Shown here: one piece after another, positions 9,405-17,298 of the stretch
Numbering within the stretch: the stretch's first letter is position 1
Layout: each line of letters begins with the position of its first letter
Source: Sphingomonas sp. Leaf20
Lineage (GTDB): Bacteria > Pseudomonadota > Alphaproteobacteria > Sphingomonadales > Sphingomonadaceae
Direction of reading: 5' to 3'
DNA length: 64,000 nt
Assembly (NCBI RefSeq): GCF_001421535.1
Contig: NZ_LMKN01000001.1
Location: 1,054,001-1,118,000, forward strand
Made by a program: the position numbers and the translations under genes
Notes under the pieces: generated by a model
Seen by the model: only the letters and a program-made list of their open reading frames with translations
Told to the model about the DNA's origin: nothing
Databases searched by the model: none

Positions 9405-9632
9405 TCATTCACGTTTCCAGTTGGCGAGCGCGTTTGCCATCGGCCCGTTGAACGCACCGTGGACGGGCGCGAACAGCTTGGGATCGACCGCGACGCGGGC
9501 AAAGCCGGCCTGCACCACCGCCGTCGGGCTCGCCGCCTGCCGCGCGGCAACCCCCACGATCAGGAGCGCGAGATCGCCCGGTAATACGGTGACCTCTGTC
9601 TCTCGATCAAAACGGGGGAAGCTCAAATCCAA
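9405..9632 (-). CDS. hypothetical protein
   Basis: A 75-residue open frame upstream of sciP on the same strand, with a hydrophobic stretch VTVLPGDLALLIVGVAA and a C-terminal FAPVHGAFNGPMANALANWK. I recognise no family. Third-base composition of the later codons is like that of real genes here, but the only start for the full frame is a TTG with no clear ribosome-binding site. The true start may be further in. A competing frame on the other strand (9379-9648) looks less protein-like. Confidence 0.4.
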   Translation of the reverse strand: MDLSFPRFDRETEVTVLPGDLALLIVGVAARQAASPTAVVQAGFARVAVDPKLFAPVHGAFNGPMANALANWKRE

Positions 9633-9767
9633 CGCAAAACTCGCATAACCATCAGGTAGAGACTGAGGTTTAGCGCAGAGGGGTGAAATCTAAGTAAAGC
9701 TCGCGCGGCGGTTCGGTCGTCCGTCGTATTTTTTGCAACGGCTCGCCGCAAAGCCTATGATCGGCCG

Positions 9768-10886
9768 ATGGAACAGTCGGATTTTCAATTGGGTGGCACC
9801 GCGCCCGGGTCGCTGCGCGGGCGTCGGATCGTCGTCGCGATGTCGGGCGGCGTCGACAGCTCGGTGGTCGCGGCACTCGCGCACGAGACGGGCGCCGAGA
9901 CCATCGGCGTCACGCTCCAGCTCTATGATCACGGCGAGGCGATCGGCCGCGCGGGCTCGTGCTGCGCGGGCCGCGACATTCGCGACGCGCGCGCGGTCTG
10001 CGACCGGCTGGGCATCGCGCATTATGTCTTCGACCATGAGACGAGCTTCCGCGAACAGGTCGTCGACCGGTTCGCGGACGAATATCTCGCGGGCCGCACG
10101 CCGATCCCGTGCGTCCAGTGCAACATGGGGCCGAAATTCACCGACCTGCTGAAGCTCGCGCGCGATCTCGGCGCGGATTGCCTCGCCACCGGCCATTATG
10201 TCCGCCGGGTCGAGGGTGCGGATGGCGCCGAACTTCACCGCGGCGCGGATCCGGCGCGCGACCAGAGCTATTTCCTGTTCGCGACGACGCAGGCGCAGCT
10301 CGACTATCTGCGCTTCCCGCTTGGCGGCCTGCCCAAGGCCCGCGTCCGCGAGATCGCCGCGGAGCTCGGTCTCGGCGTCGCGGCAAAGCCCGACAGCCAG
10401 GATATCTGCTTCGTCCCCGATGGCGATTACGCGAGTCTGGTGAAGAAGCTGCGCCCCGAGGCGGATACCGCGGGCGACATCGTCGACCTGCGCGGCGCCA
10501 AGCTTGGCGAGCATCGCGGGCTGATCCACTTCACCGTCGGCCAGCGTCGCGGGCTCGAGATCGGCGGCAGCCCCGAACCGCTCTACGTCGTGCGCGTCGA
10601 ACCCGAGACCCGGCGCGTGATCGTCGGCCCGCGCCGCGCGCTCGCGGTCGAGGCGGCACGGCTGACCGACATCAACTGGCTCGGCGGCGATTTCACCGGG
10701 CCGCTGACCGCCAAGGTCCGATCGATGGCCAAGCCGGTGCCCGCGCGGCTCGTCGACGACCGGATCGTGTTCGACGCCCCCGAATACGGCGTCGCGCCGG
10801 GCCAGGCGGCGGTGCTCTATGCGGGCGAGCGCGTGCTCGGCGGCGGCTGGATCGCGCAGACCGAGGCGGCACTCGCGGCCGCCTGA
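9768..10886 (+). CDS. mnmA: tRNA-specific 2-thiouridylase
   Basis: A 372-residue enzyme that adds sulphur to uridine 34 of tRNAs for Lys, Glu and Gln, using ATP and a relayed persulphide. The PP-loop SGGVDSS is at residues 26-32. The catalytic Cys118 lies in [15 protein letters not shown] and the persulphide Cys214 in [19 protein letters not shown] and the [11 protein letters not shown] motif are also present. An additional cysteine, Cys115, lies close to Cys118. The N-terminus has about 18 residues before the PP-loop domain. A gene for a small UVR-motif protein begins 15 bp downstream and is probably co-transcribed. Confidence 0.96.
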   Translation: MEQSDFQLGGTAPGSLRGRRIVVAMSGGVDSSVVAALAHETGAETIGVTLQLYDHGEAIGRAGSCCAGRDIRDARAVCDRLGIAHYVFDHETSFREQVVDRFADEYLAGRTPIPCVQCNMGPKFTDLLKLARDLGADCLATGHYVRRVEGADGAELHRGADPARDQSYFLFATTQAQLDYLRFPLGGLPKARVREIAAELGLGVAAKPDSQDICFVPDGDYASLVKKLRPEADTAGDIVDLRGAKLGEHRGLIHFTVGQRRGLEIGGSPEPLYVVRVEPETRRVIVGPRRALAVEAARLTDINWLGGDFTGPLTAKVRSMAKPVPARLVDDRIVFDAPEYGVAPGQAAVLYAGERVLGGGWIAQTEAALAAA

Positions 10887-10901
10887 CGCGTTGGAGGCGG
10901 C

Positions 10902-11150
10902 ATGGATATCGAAGCCCTTCGCCGCCAGATGGAAGCCGCCGCCGCCGCGATGGACTTCGAGACCGCCGGGCGCCTGCGCGACCAGATCAGCATGTTGCGC
11001 GGCGGCGGCGCGGTGGCCGACACGACGGGCCTGACGCGCCAGCAGCCCGGTGCGATGGGACTCGGCACCAGCCAGCAGCGCATGACCCCGCCCCCCGGCT
11101 GGGTGAAGCCGAAAAAGCCCGATCCGATGACCAAGGGGCGCAAGCGGTAG
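10902..11150 (+). CDS. UvrB/UvrC-motif (UVR) small protein
   Basis: An 82-residue protein. Its first 33 residues form a UVR motif (DIEALRRQMEAAAAAMDFET then AGRLRDQISMLR), the helical hairpin through which UvrB and UvrC bind each other. The rest is low-complexity and basic, ending PMTKGRKR. It has no nuclease or helicase part, so it may bind UvrB/UvrC or Clp-type partners. The exact role is unknown. It lies 15 bp after mnmA with its own GGAGGCGGC ribosome-binding site. Confidence 0.78.
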   Translation: MDIEALRRQMEAAAAAMDFETAGRLRDQISMLRGGGAVADTTGLTRQQPGAMGLGTSQQRMTPPPGWVKPKKPDPMTKGRKR

Positions 11151-11204
11151 TCTTAATCCCGCCCTGTTTCTTCCGTCAGGATGACGGGGTGTTTTGGTGG
11201 GCAA

Positions 11205-11996
11205 TCACGGCAGCAGGAACGTGCCCTCGATCACCGTCACGCACGCGCCGCCGAGCACCACCCGCTCGTCGACAAGCCGGCACGACAGCTTCCCGCCGCG
11301 CGCGCTCGCCTGGAAGGCCGAGAACCGGTCGCCGAGCGTCTCCGCCCAATAGGGCACCATGACCGCATGCGCGGATCCGGTCACCGGGTCCTCGTCGATC
11401 GCGTAATAGGGCGTGAAGACGCGGCTGACGATGTCGGTCGCACGACCGCGTGCCGCGACGATCGCGACGATCGGGAATGCCGACAGCGCGACGAAGTCGG
11501 GGGTGAGGTCGCGGACGATATCCTCGTCCCCGACGACGACCAGCGCATAGCCCTTCTCATGCCAGAGCGTCTCGACCGGGTCCGTGATGCGCAGCGCCGC
11601 GACGATCTCGGGCATGTCCTTCGGGGTCGGCTTCCACGCGGGCAGTTCGAGCGTATAGCCGCGATCCGCGCACGCGACCTCGAGCACCCCGGCCTGCCGC
11701 GTCCGGAACCGCACGCGGTCGCGCGCGGTATCCGACGACAACACGAAATGCCCGCTCGCCAGCGTCGCATGGCCGCACAGCGCGACCTCGGCCGCCGGCG
11801 TGAACCAGCGCAGGTCGAAATCGACCTCGCCATCGTCCGACGCGACGATGAACGCGGTCTCGCTCAAATTGTTCTCCTGCGCGATCTTGAGCAGCACGTC
11901 GTCGGGCAACCACGCCGACAACGGCATCACCCCCGCCGGGTTGCCGCCGAACGGCGTGTCGGTGAACGCATCGATCTGCGCAAAGGGTATTCTCAT
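11205..11996 (-). CDS. PhzF family isomerase-like protein
   Basis: A 263-residue protein of the PhzF/YddE family (diaminopimelate epimerase fold). N-terminal QIDAFTDTPFGGNPAGVMPL and NNLSETAFI, which carries the family's catalytic Glu, are followed by LRWFTPAAEVALCGHATLAS. The C-terminal half has DPVTGSAHAVMVPYW. PhzF itself isomerises a phenazine precursor; no phenazine genes are nearby, so the substrate is unknown. I chose the ATG at 11996 because the upstream in-frame residues are unlike the family. It is the last gene of the pdxH / cation efflux / phzF-like run. Confidence 0.88.
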   Translation of the reverse strand: MRIPFAQIDAFTDTPFGGNPAGVMPLSAWLPDDVLLKIAQENNLSETAFIVASDDGEVDFDLRWFTPAAEVALCGHATLASGHFVLSSDTARDRVRFRTRQAGVLEVACADRGYTLELPAWKPTPKDMPEIVAALRITDPVETLWHEKGYALVVVGDEDIVRDLTPDFVALSAFPIVAIVAARGRATDIVSRVFTPYYAIDEDPVTGSAHAVMVPYWAETLGDRFSAFQASARGGKLSCRLVDERVVLGGACVTVIEGTFLLP

Positions 11997-12021
11997 GACG
12001 GGATCCTCGTGCGGGTGGCGT

Positions 12022-12969
12022 TCAGACGCGCTTGCCGAACCAGTGCGGCGTGACATCCGCCTCGACCAGCGGATTGTCGGTATCGACATGCCCCTCGGGA
12101 TCGAGATGGATCAGCACCTCGACCTTGGGGAAGGCGGTGCGCAGATTGCGCTCGACCGCCTCGACGATGTCGTGCGCGTGCGCCACCGTCAGGTCGCGCG
12201 CGACCTCCATGTGGAACTGCGCGAAGTCGTGGCTGCCCGACCGCCGCGTGCGGAAATCGTGGATCCCGCGGATGCCGGGCTGGCGCGCGGCGACGTCGAG
12301 GAACTGCGCGCGCAGATCCTCGGGCCATTCCTTGTCCATCAGCTGGTCGATCGCGTTCGACGATGCCTGGAACGCACCCCAGGCGAGCCATAACGCGATG
12401 ACAATCCCGAAGATCGGATCCGCGCCGCTCCACCCGACATATTGGTCGAGCACCAGCGCGACGATCACCGATCCGTTGAGCAGCACGTCCGACTGGTAAT
12501 GGACGTTGTCCGCGAGGATCGCCACCGAGCCCGTCTGGCGGATGATCTTGCGCTGATAGGCGAGCAGGAACACCGTCGCGACGATCGCGATGACCGAGAC
12601 GCCGATCCCGAAATCGGCGCCCGTGGTCGGCTGCGGATCGCTGAACGCCAGGATCGCGCGCCACGCGATGCCGGCGGCCGACGCGGTGATCAGCATGACC
12701 TGGAACAGCGCCGCGAGCGCCTCCGCCTTGCCGTGGCCAAAGCGGTGGTCGTGATCCGCCGGCGTCGCCGCGAGCCGCACGCCGTACAGCGTCACCAGCG
12801 ACGCGAGCAGGTCGAGCGCGGTATCGGCAAGCGAGCCGAGCATCGCCACCGACCCCGTGGTCCAGGCGGCAAACGCCTTTAGCAGCAGCAGGGAACACGC
12901 CATCGCCACGCTGGCGAGCGCGGCGCGTGTCGCGAGCGGTATCACCCGGCGACGTTCGTCCTGAGTCAT
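12022..12969 (-). CDS. cation diffusion facilitator family transporter
   Basis: A 315-residue CDF (FieF/CzcD-type) efflux protein for divalent metals such as zinc, iron or cobalt. Six membrane segments are expected. Metal-site motifs are visible in TALDLLASLV (helix 2) and HDHRFGHGKAEALAALFQ, and in DNVHYQSDVLLNG (helix 5). The C-terminal cytoplasmic domain has GIRGIHDFRTRRSG, AHDIVEAVE and VLIHLDPEGH. The start overlaps the pdxH stop by four bases (ATGA), so the genes are translationally coupled. Confidence 0.93.
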   Translation of the reverse strand: MTQDERRRVIPLATRAALASVAMACSLLLLKAFAAWTTGSVAMLGSLADTALDLLASLVTLYGVRLAATPADHDHRFGHGKAEALAALFQVMLITASAAGIAWRAILAFSDPQPTTGADFGIGVSVIAIVATVFLLAYQRKIIRQTGSVAILADNVHYQSDVLLNGSVIVALVLDQYVGWSGADPIFGIVIALWLAWGAFQASSNAIDQLMDKEWPEDLRAQFLDVAARQPGIRGIHDFRTRRSGSHDFAQFHMEVARDLTVAHAHDIVEAVERNLRTAFPKVEVLIHLDPEGHVDTDNPLVEADVTPHWFGKRV

Positions 12970-13544
12970 GGGAACAACAGTCCTTCGTTCCAGCTATCCT
13001 TGTCGCGCACGAAAAGCCGGCGCTCGTGCAGGCGGTGCGCGCGATCCTGCCAGAATTCGATCCGGCTCGGCACGACGCGGTATCCGCCCCAATGCGGCGG
13101 GCGCGGCACGTCGCCGCCCTCGAACCGCGCCGCCACGTCGGCAAAGCGCGCCTCGAACGTCTCGCGGCTGTCGAGCGGGCGCGACTGGTCCGAGGCCCAG
13201 GCACCCAGCTGCGAATCGCGCCCGCGCGACGCGAAATAGGCATCCGACTCGGCATCGCTCGCCAGCGTCACCGCCCCCTCGATCCGCACCTGACGGCGCA
13301 GCGACTTCCAGTGGAACAGCAGCGCGGCCTGCGGATTGGCGGTAAGATCGCCCGCCTTGCGGCTTTCGCGGTTCGAATAGATCACGAATCCGTCGGGTCC
13401 GTGCCCTTTCAGAAGCACCATCCGCACCGACGGTCGCCCGTCGGAATCCGCGGTCGCGAGCGCGACGGCATTGGGGTCGTTCGGTTCCGACTCCTTGGCC
13501 TGTGCATACCAGGTGTCGAACAGCGTGAAGGGATCGTCAGACAT
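12966..13544 (-). CDS. pdxH: pyridoxamine 5'-phosphate oxidase
   Basis: A 192-residue FMN enzyme making pyridoxal 5'-phosphate from the pyridoxamine or pyridoxine phosphate. Family motifs are PSVRMVLLKGHGPDGFVIYS, NPQAALLFHW, RQVRIEG, ASRGRDSQLGAWASDQS and the C-terminal PPHWGGYRVVPSRIEFWQ with HERRLF. I chose the ATG at 13544 (MSDDPFTLFDTWY). The reading frame continues far upstream, but that part is antisense to ku. It is the first gene of a three-gene operon and is divergent from ku. Confidence 0.95.
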   Translation of the reverse strand: MSDDPFTLFDTWYAQAKESEPNDPNAVALATADSDGRPSVRMVLLKGHGPDGFVIYSNRESRKAGDLTANPQAALLFHWKSLRRQVRIEGAVTLASDAESDAYFASRGRDSQLGAWASDQSRPLDSRETFEARFADVAARFEGGDVPRPPHWGGYRVVPSRIEFWQDRAHRLHERRLFVRDKDSWNEGLLFP

Positions 13545-13640
13545 GCCCGCGCCATAGCGGGGTTTGACGGCCAGCGAAACTTTGGAACGACTCGCGCGCG
13601 TCGATGTTTGAATCGGTTCCGGAACGAAGGAACAGACACC

Positions 13641-14507
13641 GTGGCAGCGCGCGCATACTGGCAGGGACAGATCCGGCTCGCGCTGGTCTCGATCCCCGTC
13701 GAGATCTACTCCGCCACCAAGTCGGGCGCGGCGGTCTCGTTCAAGCAGATCCATGAGCCGTCGGGGCAGCCGATCCATTACGACAAGGTGGTCACCGGCG
13801 TCGGCCCGGTCGATGCCGACGAGATCATGAAGGGCTATGAGGTCTCGAAGGGGGAATATGTCCTGCTCGAGCAGGACGAGATCGACGCGGTGAAGCTCGA
13901 GTCGAAGAAGACGCTCGAACTCACGCAGTTCGTCGACGCGAGCGAGATCGACGTGCTCTATTACGAGAAGCCCTATTTCGTCGTCCCCGCCGACGACCTC
14001 GCCGAGGAGGCCTTCATCGTCCTGCGCGAGGCGCTGCGCCGGACGAAGAAGATCGGGCTCGGCCAGCTCGCGATGCGCGGGCGCGAATATGTCGTCAGCC
14101 TCAAGCCGTGCGGGCGCGGCCTGGTGCTCGAGACGCTGCGCTACGCCGACGAGGTCCACAAGGCGCAGGGCTATTTCCGCGACATCCCCGACGACAAGCC
14201 CTCCGAGGAGCTGCTTGAACTCGCCGAGGCGCTGATCGTCAAGCGCAGCGGCGACTTCCACCCGCAGGAATTCCACGACCGCTATGTCGACGCGCTGAAG
14301 GACCTGATCGAACGCAAGCGCAAGGCGAACGGCAAGACGATCATCGAGGACAAGGATACCGGCGAGCGCAAGGGCTCGAACGTCGTCGACCTGATGGCCG
14401 CGCTGAAGAAATCGATGGCTGCGAAGGAACCGGCGAAGGCTGAAGAGAAGAAGGCCCCGGCCAAGAAAACGCCCGCCAAGCGCGCCCCGGCGAAAAAACG
14501 TGCCTGA
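13641..14507 (+). CDS. ku: Ku protein, non-homologous end joining
   Basis: A 288-residue bacterial Ku that binds broken DNA ends as a dimer and recruits LigD. It starts at a GTG (VAARAYWQGQIRLALVSIPV), the usual opening of the family. The core includes KQIHEPSGQPIHYDKV, KGYEVSKGEYVLLEQDEI and YYEKPYFVVPAD. The C-terminal tail is rich in Lys and Ala (KKTPAKRAPAKKRA), as in Ku proteins whose tails bind DNA or LigD. A paired palindromic repeat separates it from ligD. Confidence 0.95.
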   Translation: MAARAYWQGQIRLALVSIPVEIYSATKSGAAVSFKQIHEPSGQPIHYDKVVTGVGPVDADEIMKGYEVSKGEYVLLEQDEIDAVKLESKKTLELTQFVDASEIDVLYYEKPYFVVPADDLAEEAFIVLREALRRTKKIGLGQLAMRGREYVVSLKPCGRGLVLETLRYADEVHKAQGYFRDIPDDKPSEELLELAEALIVKRSGDFHPQEFHDRYVDALKDLIERKRKANGKTIIEDKDTGERKGSNVVDLMAALKKSMAAKEPAKAEEKKAPAKKTPAKRAPAKKRA

Positions 14508-14516
14508 ACACAGCAT

Positions 14517-14598
14517 CGTCATCCCAGCGAACGCTGGGATCTCCCCGTTGCCGCCCACCCCCCTGCCGCACGAGATCCCAGCGTTCGCTGGGATGACG
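14517..14598. repeat. paired palindromic repeat (copy A), between ku and ligD
   Basis: Two inverted arms, CGTCATCCCAGCGAACGCTG onward (14517-14542) and its reverse complement (14573-14598), separated by about 30 bp. Each arm is itself a palindrome (ATCCCAGCG AA CGCTGGGAT). The same architecture recurs at 15228-15308, 30123-30215 and 62194-62275. It resembles REP/BIME-type intergenic elements. It may also act as a transcript-end hairpin for ku, but there is no T-tract. Confidence 0.85.
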
Positions 14599-14614
14599 GT
14601 ATCGGCGGCACGTC

Positions 14615-17122
14615 GTGGCTGACACCCCCGACCCACTCGCGCGCTACAACGCCAAGCGCGACTTCGCGAAGACCGCCGAACCCGCGGGCACGCTGACCCC
14701 CGGCAACGGCAACAGCTTCATGGTGCAGAAGCACGACGCCACCCGGCTCCACTGGGACCTGCGCCTCGAGATCGACGGCGTGCTCAAGAGCTGGGCGGTC
14801 ACCCGCGGCCCCAGCCTCGACCCGGGCGAAAAGCGCCTCGCGGTGCGCACCGAGGATCATCCGCTGAGCTACGCGACGTTCGAGGGCACGATCCCCGCGG
14901 GCGAATATGGCGGCGGCACGGTGATGCTGTGGGACCGCGGCAGCTGGTCGCCGATCAAGGGCAAGTCCGCGAGCGATCTCGACAAGGGCCATCTCCACTT
15001 CGTCCTCGACGGCGAACGGATGAAGGGCGAATGGCTGCTCATCCGCCTCAAGCCCCGCGCGAAGGAAAAGCGCGAGAACTGGCTGTTGCGCAAGATCGAC
15101 GACGCTGCCGCAGGCGGCACCGACACGCTTGTCGACGAGGCGCTCACCAGCGTGTCCACCGGCCGCACGATGGCGGAGATCGCCGAGGGGAAGAAGCCGG
15201 CACGCGCAACCAAACCCGCCCCTCCCCCGTCATCCCGGCGAAAGCCGGGATCCAGAGCCAAAAGCGCCGCGGCCGATACGCTGGATCCTGGCCTTTGGCA
15301 GGATGACGCCGCGCTCCCCGATTTCCGCGACCCCCAGCTCTGCACGCTCGTCGATGCCGTCCCGACCGGCTCGGCCTGGCTGCACGAGGTCAAATATGAC
15401 GGCTACCGCGCGCTCGTCGCGGTCGCGAACGGCACGGCCAGGGTGTTCACGCGCACCGGGCTCGACTGGACCGACAAGTTCGCTGGAATCGCCGCCGCCG
15501 CCGCGACGCTGCCCGTCCGGTCCGCGCTGATCGACGGCGAGATCGTCGCGTACAAGGACGGCCATCCCGACTTCTCGACGCTGAAGGACGCGATCTCGAA
15601 CGGCGGCGACATGACATTGTTCGCGTTCGACCTGCTCGAGCTCGACGGCGAGGACCTGACCGGGCTGTCCAATCTCGACCGCAAGGCCCGGCTCGAACCG
15701 CTGATCCCGGGCGACGACAACCGGCTGCGCTATTCGGACCATGTCGTCGGCGCGGGCGAGCAGTTGTTCGAAACCATGTGCCGCGAGGGGCTCGAGGGCA
15801 TCGTCTCGAAACGCGCCGACGCGCCCTATGCGGGCAAGCGGACCAAGGCGTGGCTCAAGGTCAAGTGCACGCACCGGCAGGAATTCGTGATCGTCGGCTG
15901 GCTCCCCTCCGACAAGAAACGCGGGTTCAAGTCGCTGCTGCTCGGCGTGCGCGACGGCAAGGGCTATCGCTATGCGGGCAAGGTCGGCACGGGCTTCGAC
16001 CAGGCGCTGATGACCGAGCTGCGCGACAAACTCGAGGCGCTCGACCGCAAGACGCCGACCGTCGACGCTCCGAAGGCTGCGGTCCGCGGTGCGAAATGGG
16101 TCACGCCCAAACTCGTCGCCGAGATCGCGTTCGCCGAGACCACGCCCGACGGCGTGCTGCGCCATTCGAGCTTCATCGGCCTGCGCGAGGACAAGGCGGC
16201 GAAGGACGTCGTCGCCGAGACGCCTGCGCCGGTCCCGGATGCCGCCGACGCGGTCCCCGCGACGCGCATCACCGTCACCAGCCGCGACCGCGTCCTGTTC
16301 GACGAGTCGGACGTCACCAAGGGCGATCTCGCCGATTATTATGCCGCGGTATCGGGCATCATGCTGCCCTTCGCGGGCAGCCGCCCGATCAGCCTCGTCC
16401 GCTGCCCGCAAGGCCGGTCGCGCGCCTGCTTCTTCCAGAAGCACGACGCAGGCAGCTTCGGCGATGCGGTCCACCAGGTGCCGATCCGCGAGAAGGACGG
16501 ATCGACCGAAGACTATCTGTACGTCGACGACGCCGACGGACTTGTCGCGTGCGTCCAGATGGGGACGATCGAGTTTCATGGCTGGGGATCCTCGGTCGCG
16601 GCGCTGGAAAAGCCCGACCGGCTGGTCTTCGACCTCGACCCCGACGAGGGGCTCGCGTTTTCGGATACGAAAGCGGCGGCGGAGCATCTGAAGACGCAGC
16701 TTGCCGAGCTCGGCCTCGTCAGCTTTCCGCTGCTGTCGGGTGGCAAGGGGATCCATGTCGTCGTGCCGCTCACGCCCGACGCCGAATGGCCCGCGGTCAA
16801 GGACTTCGCCGACCGGTTCGCGCGCGCGCTCGCCGGCGCCGAGCCCGACCGCTTCGTCGCGACGATGGCCAAGGCCAGGCGCAAGGGGCGGATCTTCATC
16901 GACTGGCTGCGCAACCAGCGCGGCGCCACCGCGGTGATGCCCTATTCCGCACGGGCAAGGGCCGGCGCACCCGTCGCGGCGCCCGTGTCGTGGACCGAAC
17001 TGCGCGACATCGACACCGCCGCGCGCTGGGGCGTACGCGACGTCGACGAGCTCATCGCACGGGTCAATTCGCGCGCGCTCAAGGGATGGGGCGTGGCCGA
17101 CCAGGTGCTGCCCGATCTGTGA
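14615..17122 (+). CDS. ligD: multifunctional DNA ligase D
   Basis: An 835-residue end-joining enzyme with three activities, in the order phosphoesterase, ligase, polymerase. The phosphoesterase is near residues 30-150 (KHDATRLHWDLRLEIDGVLK, TRGPSLDPGEKRLAV, PAGEYGGGTVMLWD). The ATP-dependent ligase has its nucleotidyl Lys260 in EVKYDGYRA, with LIDGEIVAY and LEGIVSKRADAPY. The polymerase/primase is C-terminal (FFQKHDAGSF, DRLVFDLDPDEGL, LSGGKGIHVVVPL, RIFIDWLRNQRGATAVMPYS). It starts at a GTG. The linker before the ligase domain, about residues 205-232, is encoded by a palindromic repeat element. It pairs functionally with the upstream ku. Confidence 0.96.
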   Translation: MADTPDPLARYNAKRDFAKTAEPAGTLTPGNGNSFMVQKHDATRLHWDLRLEIDGVLKSWAVTRGPSLDPGEKRLAVRTEDHPLSYATFEGTIPAGEYGGGTVMLWDRGSWSPIKGKSASDLDKGHLHFVLDGERMKGEWLLIRLKPRAKEKRENWLLRKIDDAAAGGTDTLVDEALTSVSTGRTMAEIAEGKKPARATKPAPPPSSRRKPGSRAKSAAADTLDPGLWQDDAALPDFRDPQLCTLVDAVPTGSAWLHEVKYDGYRALVAVANGTARVFTRTGLDWTDKFAGIAAAAATLPVRSALIDGEIVAYKDGHPDFSTLKDAISNGGDMTLFAFDLLELDGEDLTGLSNLDRKARLEPLIPGDDNRLRYSDHVVGAGEQLFETMCREGLEGIVSKRADAPYAGKRTKAWLKVKCTHRQEFVIVGWLPSDKKRGFKSLLLGVRDGKGYRYAGKVGTGFDQALMTELRDKLEALDRKTPTVDAPKAAVRGAKWVTPKLVAEIAFAETTPDGVLRHSSFIGLREDKAAKDVVAETPAPVPDAADAVPATRITVTSRDRVLFDESDVTKGDLADYYAAVSGIMLPFAGSRPISLVRCPQGRSRACFFQKHDAGSFGDAVHQVPIREKDGSTEDYLYVDDADGLVACVQMGTIEFHGWGSSVAALEKPDRLVFDLDPDEGLAFSDTKAAAEHLKTQLAELGLVSFPLLSGGKGIHVVVPLTPDAEWPAVKDFADRFARALAGAEPDRFVATMAKARRKGRIFIDWLRNQRGATAVMPYSARARAGAPVAAPVSWTELRDIDTAARWGVRDVDELIARVNSRALKGWGVADQVLPDL
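15228..15308. repeat. paired palindromic repeat (copy B), in frame inside ligD
   Basis: An 81-bp copy of the palindromic pair. The left arm starts CGTCATCCCGGCGAAAGCCG and the right arm ends TGGCAGGATGACG, with GGATCC segments facing inward. It is read in frame as 27 codons of the ligD linker (SSRRKPGSRAKSAAADTLDP and following). The left arm is a near-perfect palindrome (ATCCCGGC GAAA GCCGGGAT); the right arm is less regular. Confidence 0.8.
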
Positions 17123-17298
17123 AACCACCCCCCTCCCTTGAGCGTGCGGCTATCTCCCCGGCCGGGACGCTGGCGGTGCGATGCGTGGGCCGCCGGCGCT
17201 CGCGGTTTCGGTACGACGCGGGGCGGACGGGACATTTTATGTTGCACCGCCGCGTCGAAAGGTGAAACACCGCCGCCACTGATCGGGGACTTGAGGCA

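Noticed and set aside
11173-11187. Further copy of the paired palindrome (CCGTCAGGATGACGG)
   Set aside because: Only a 15-bp half remains with no facing arm. It may be a remnant, but is too short to list as an element.
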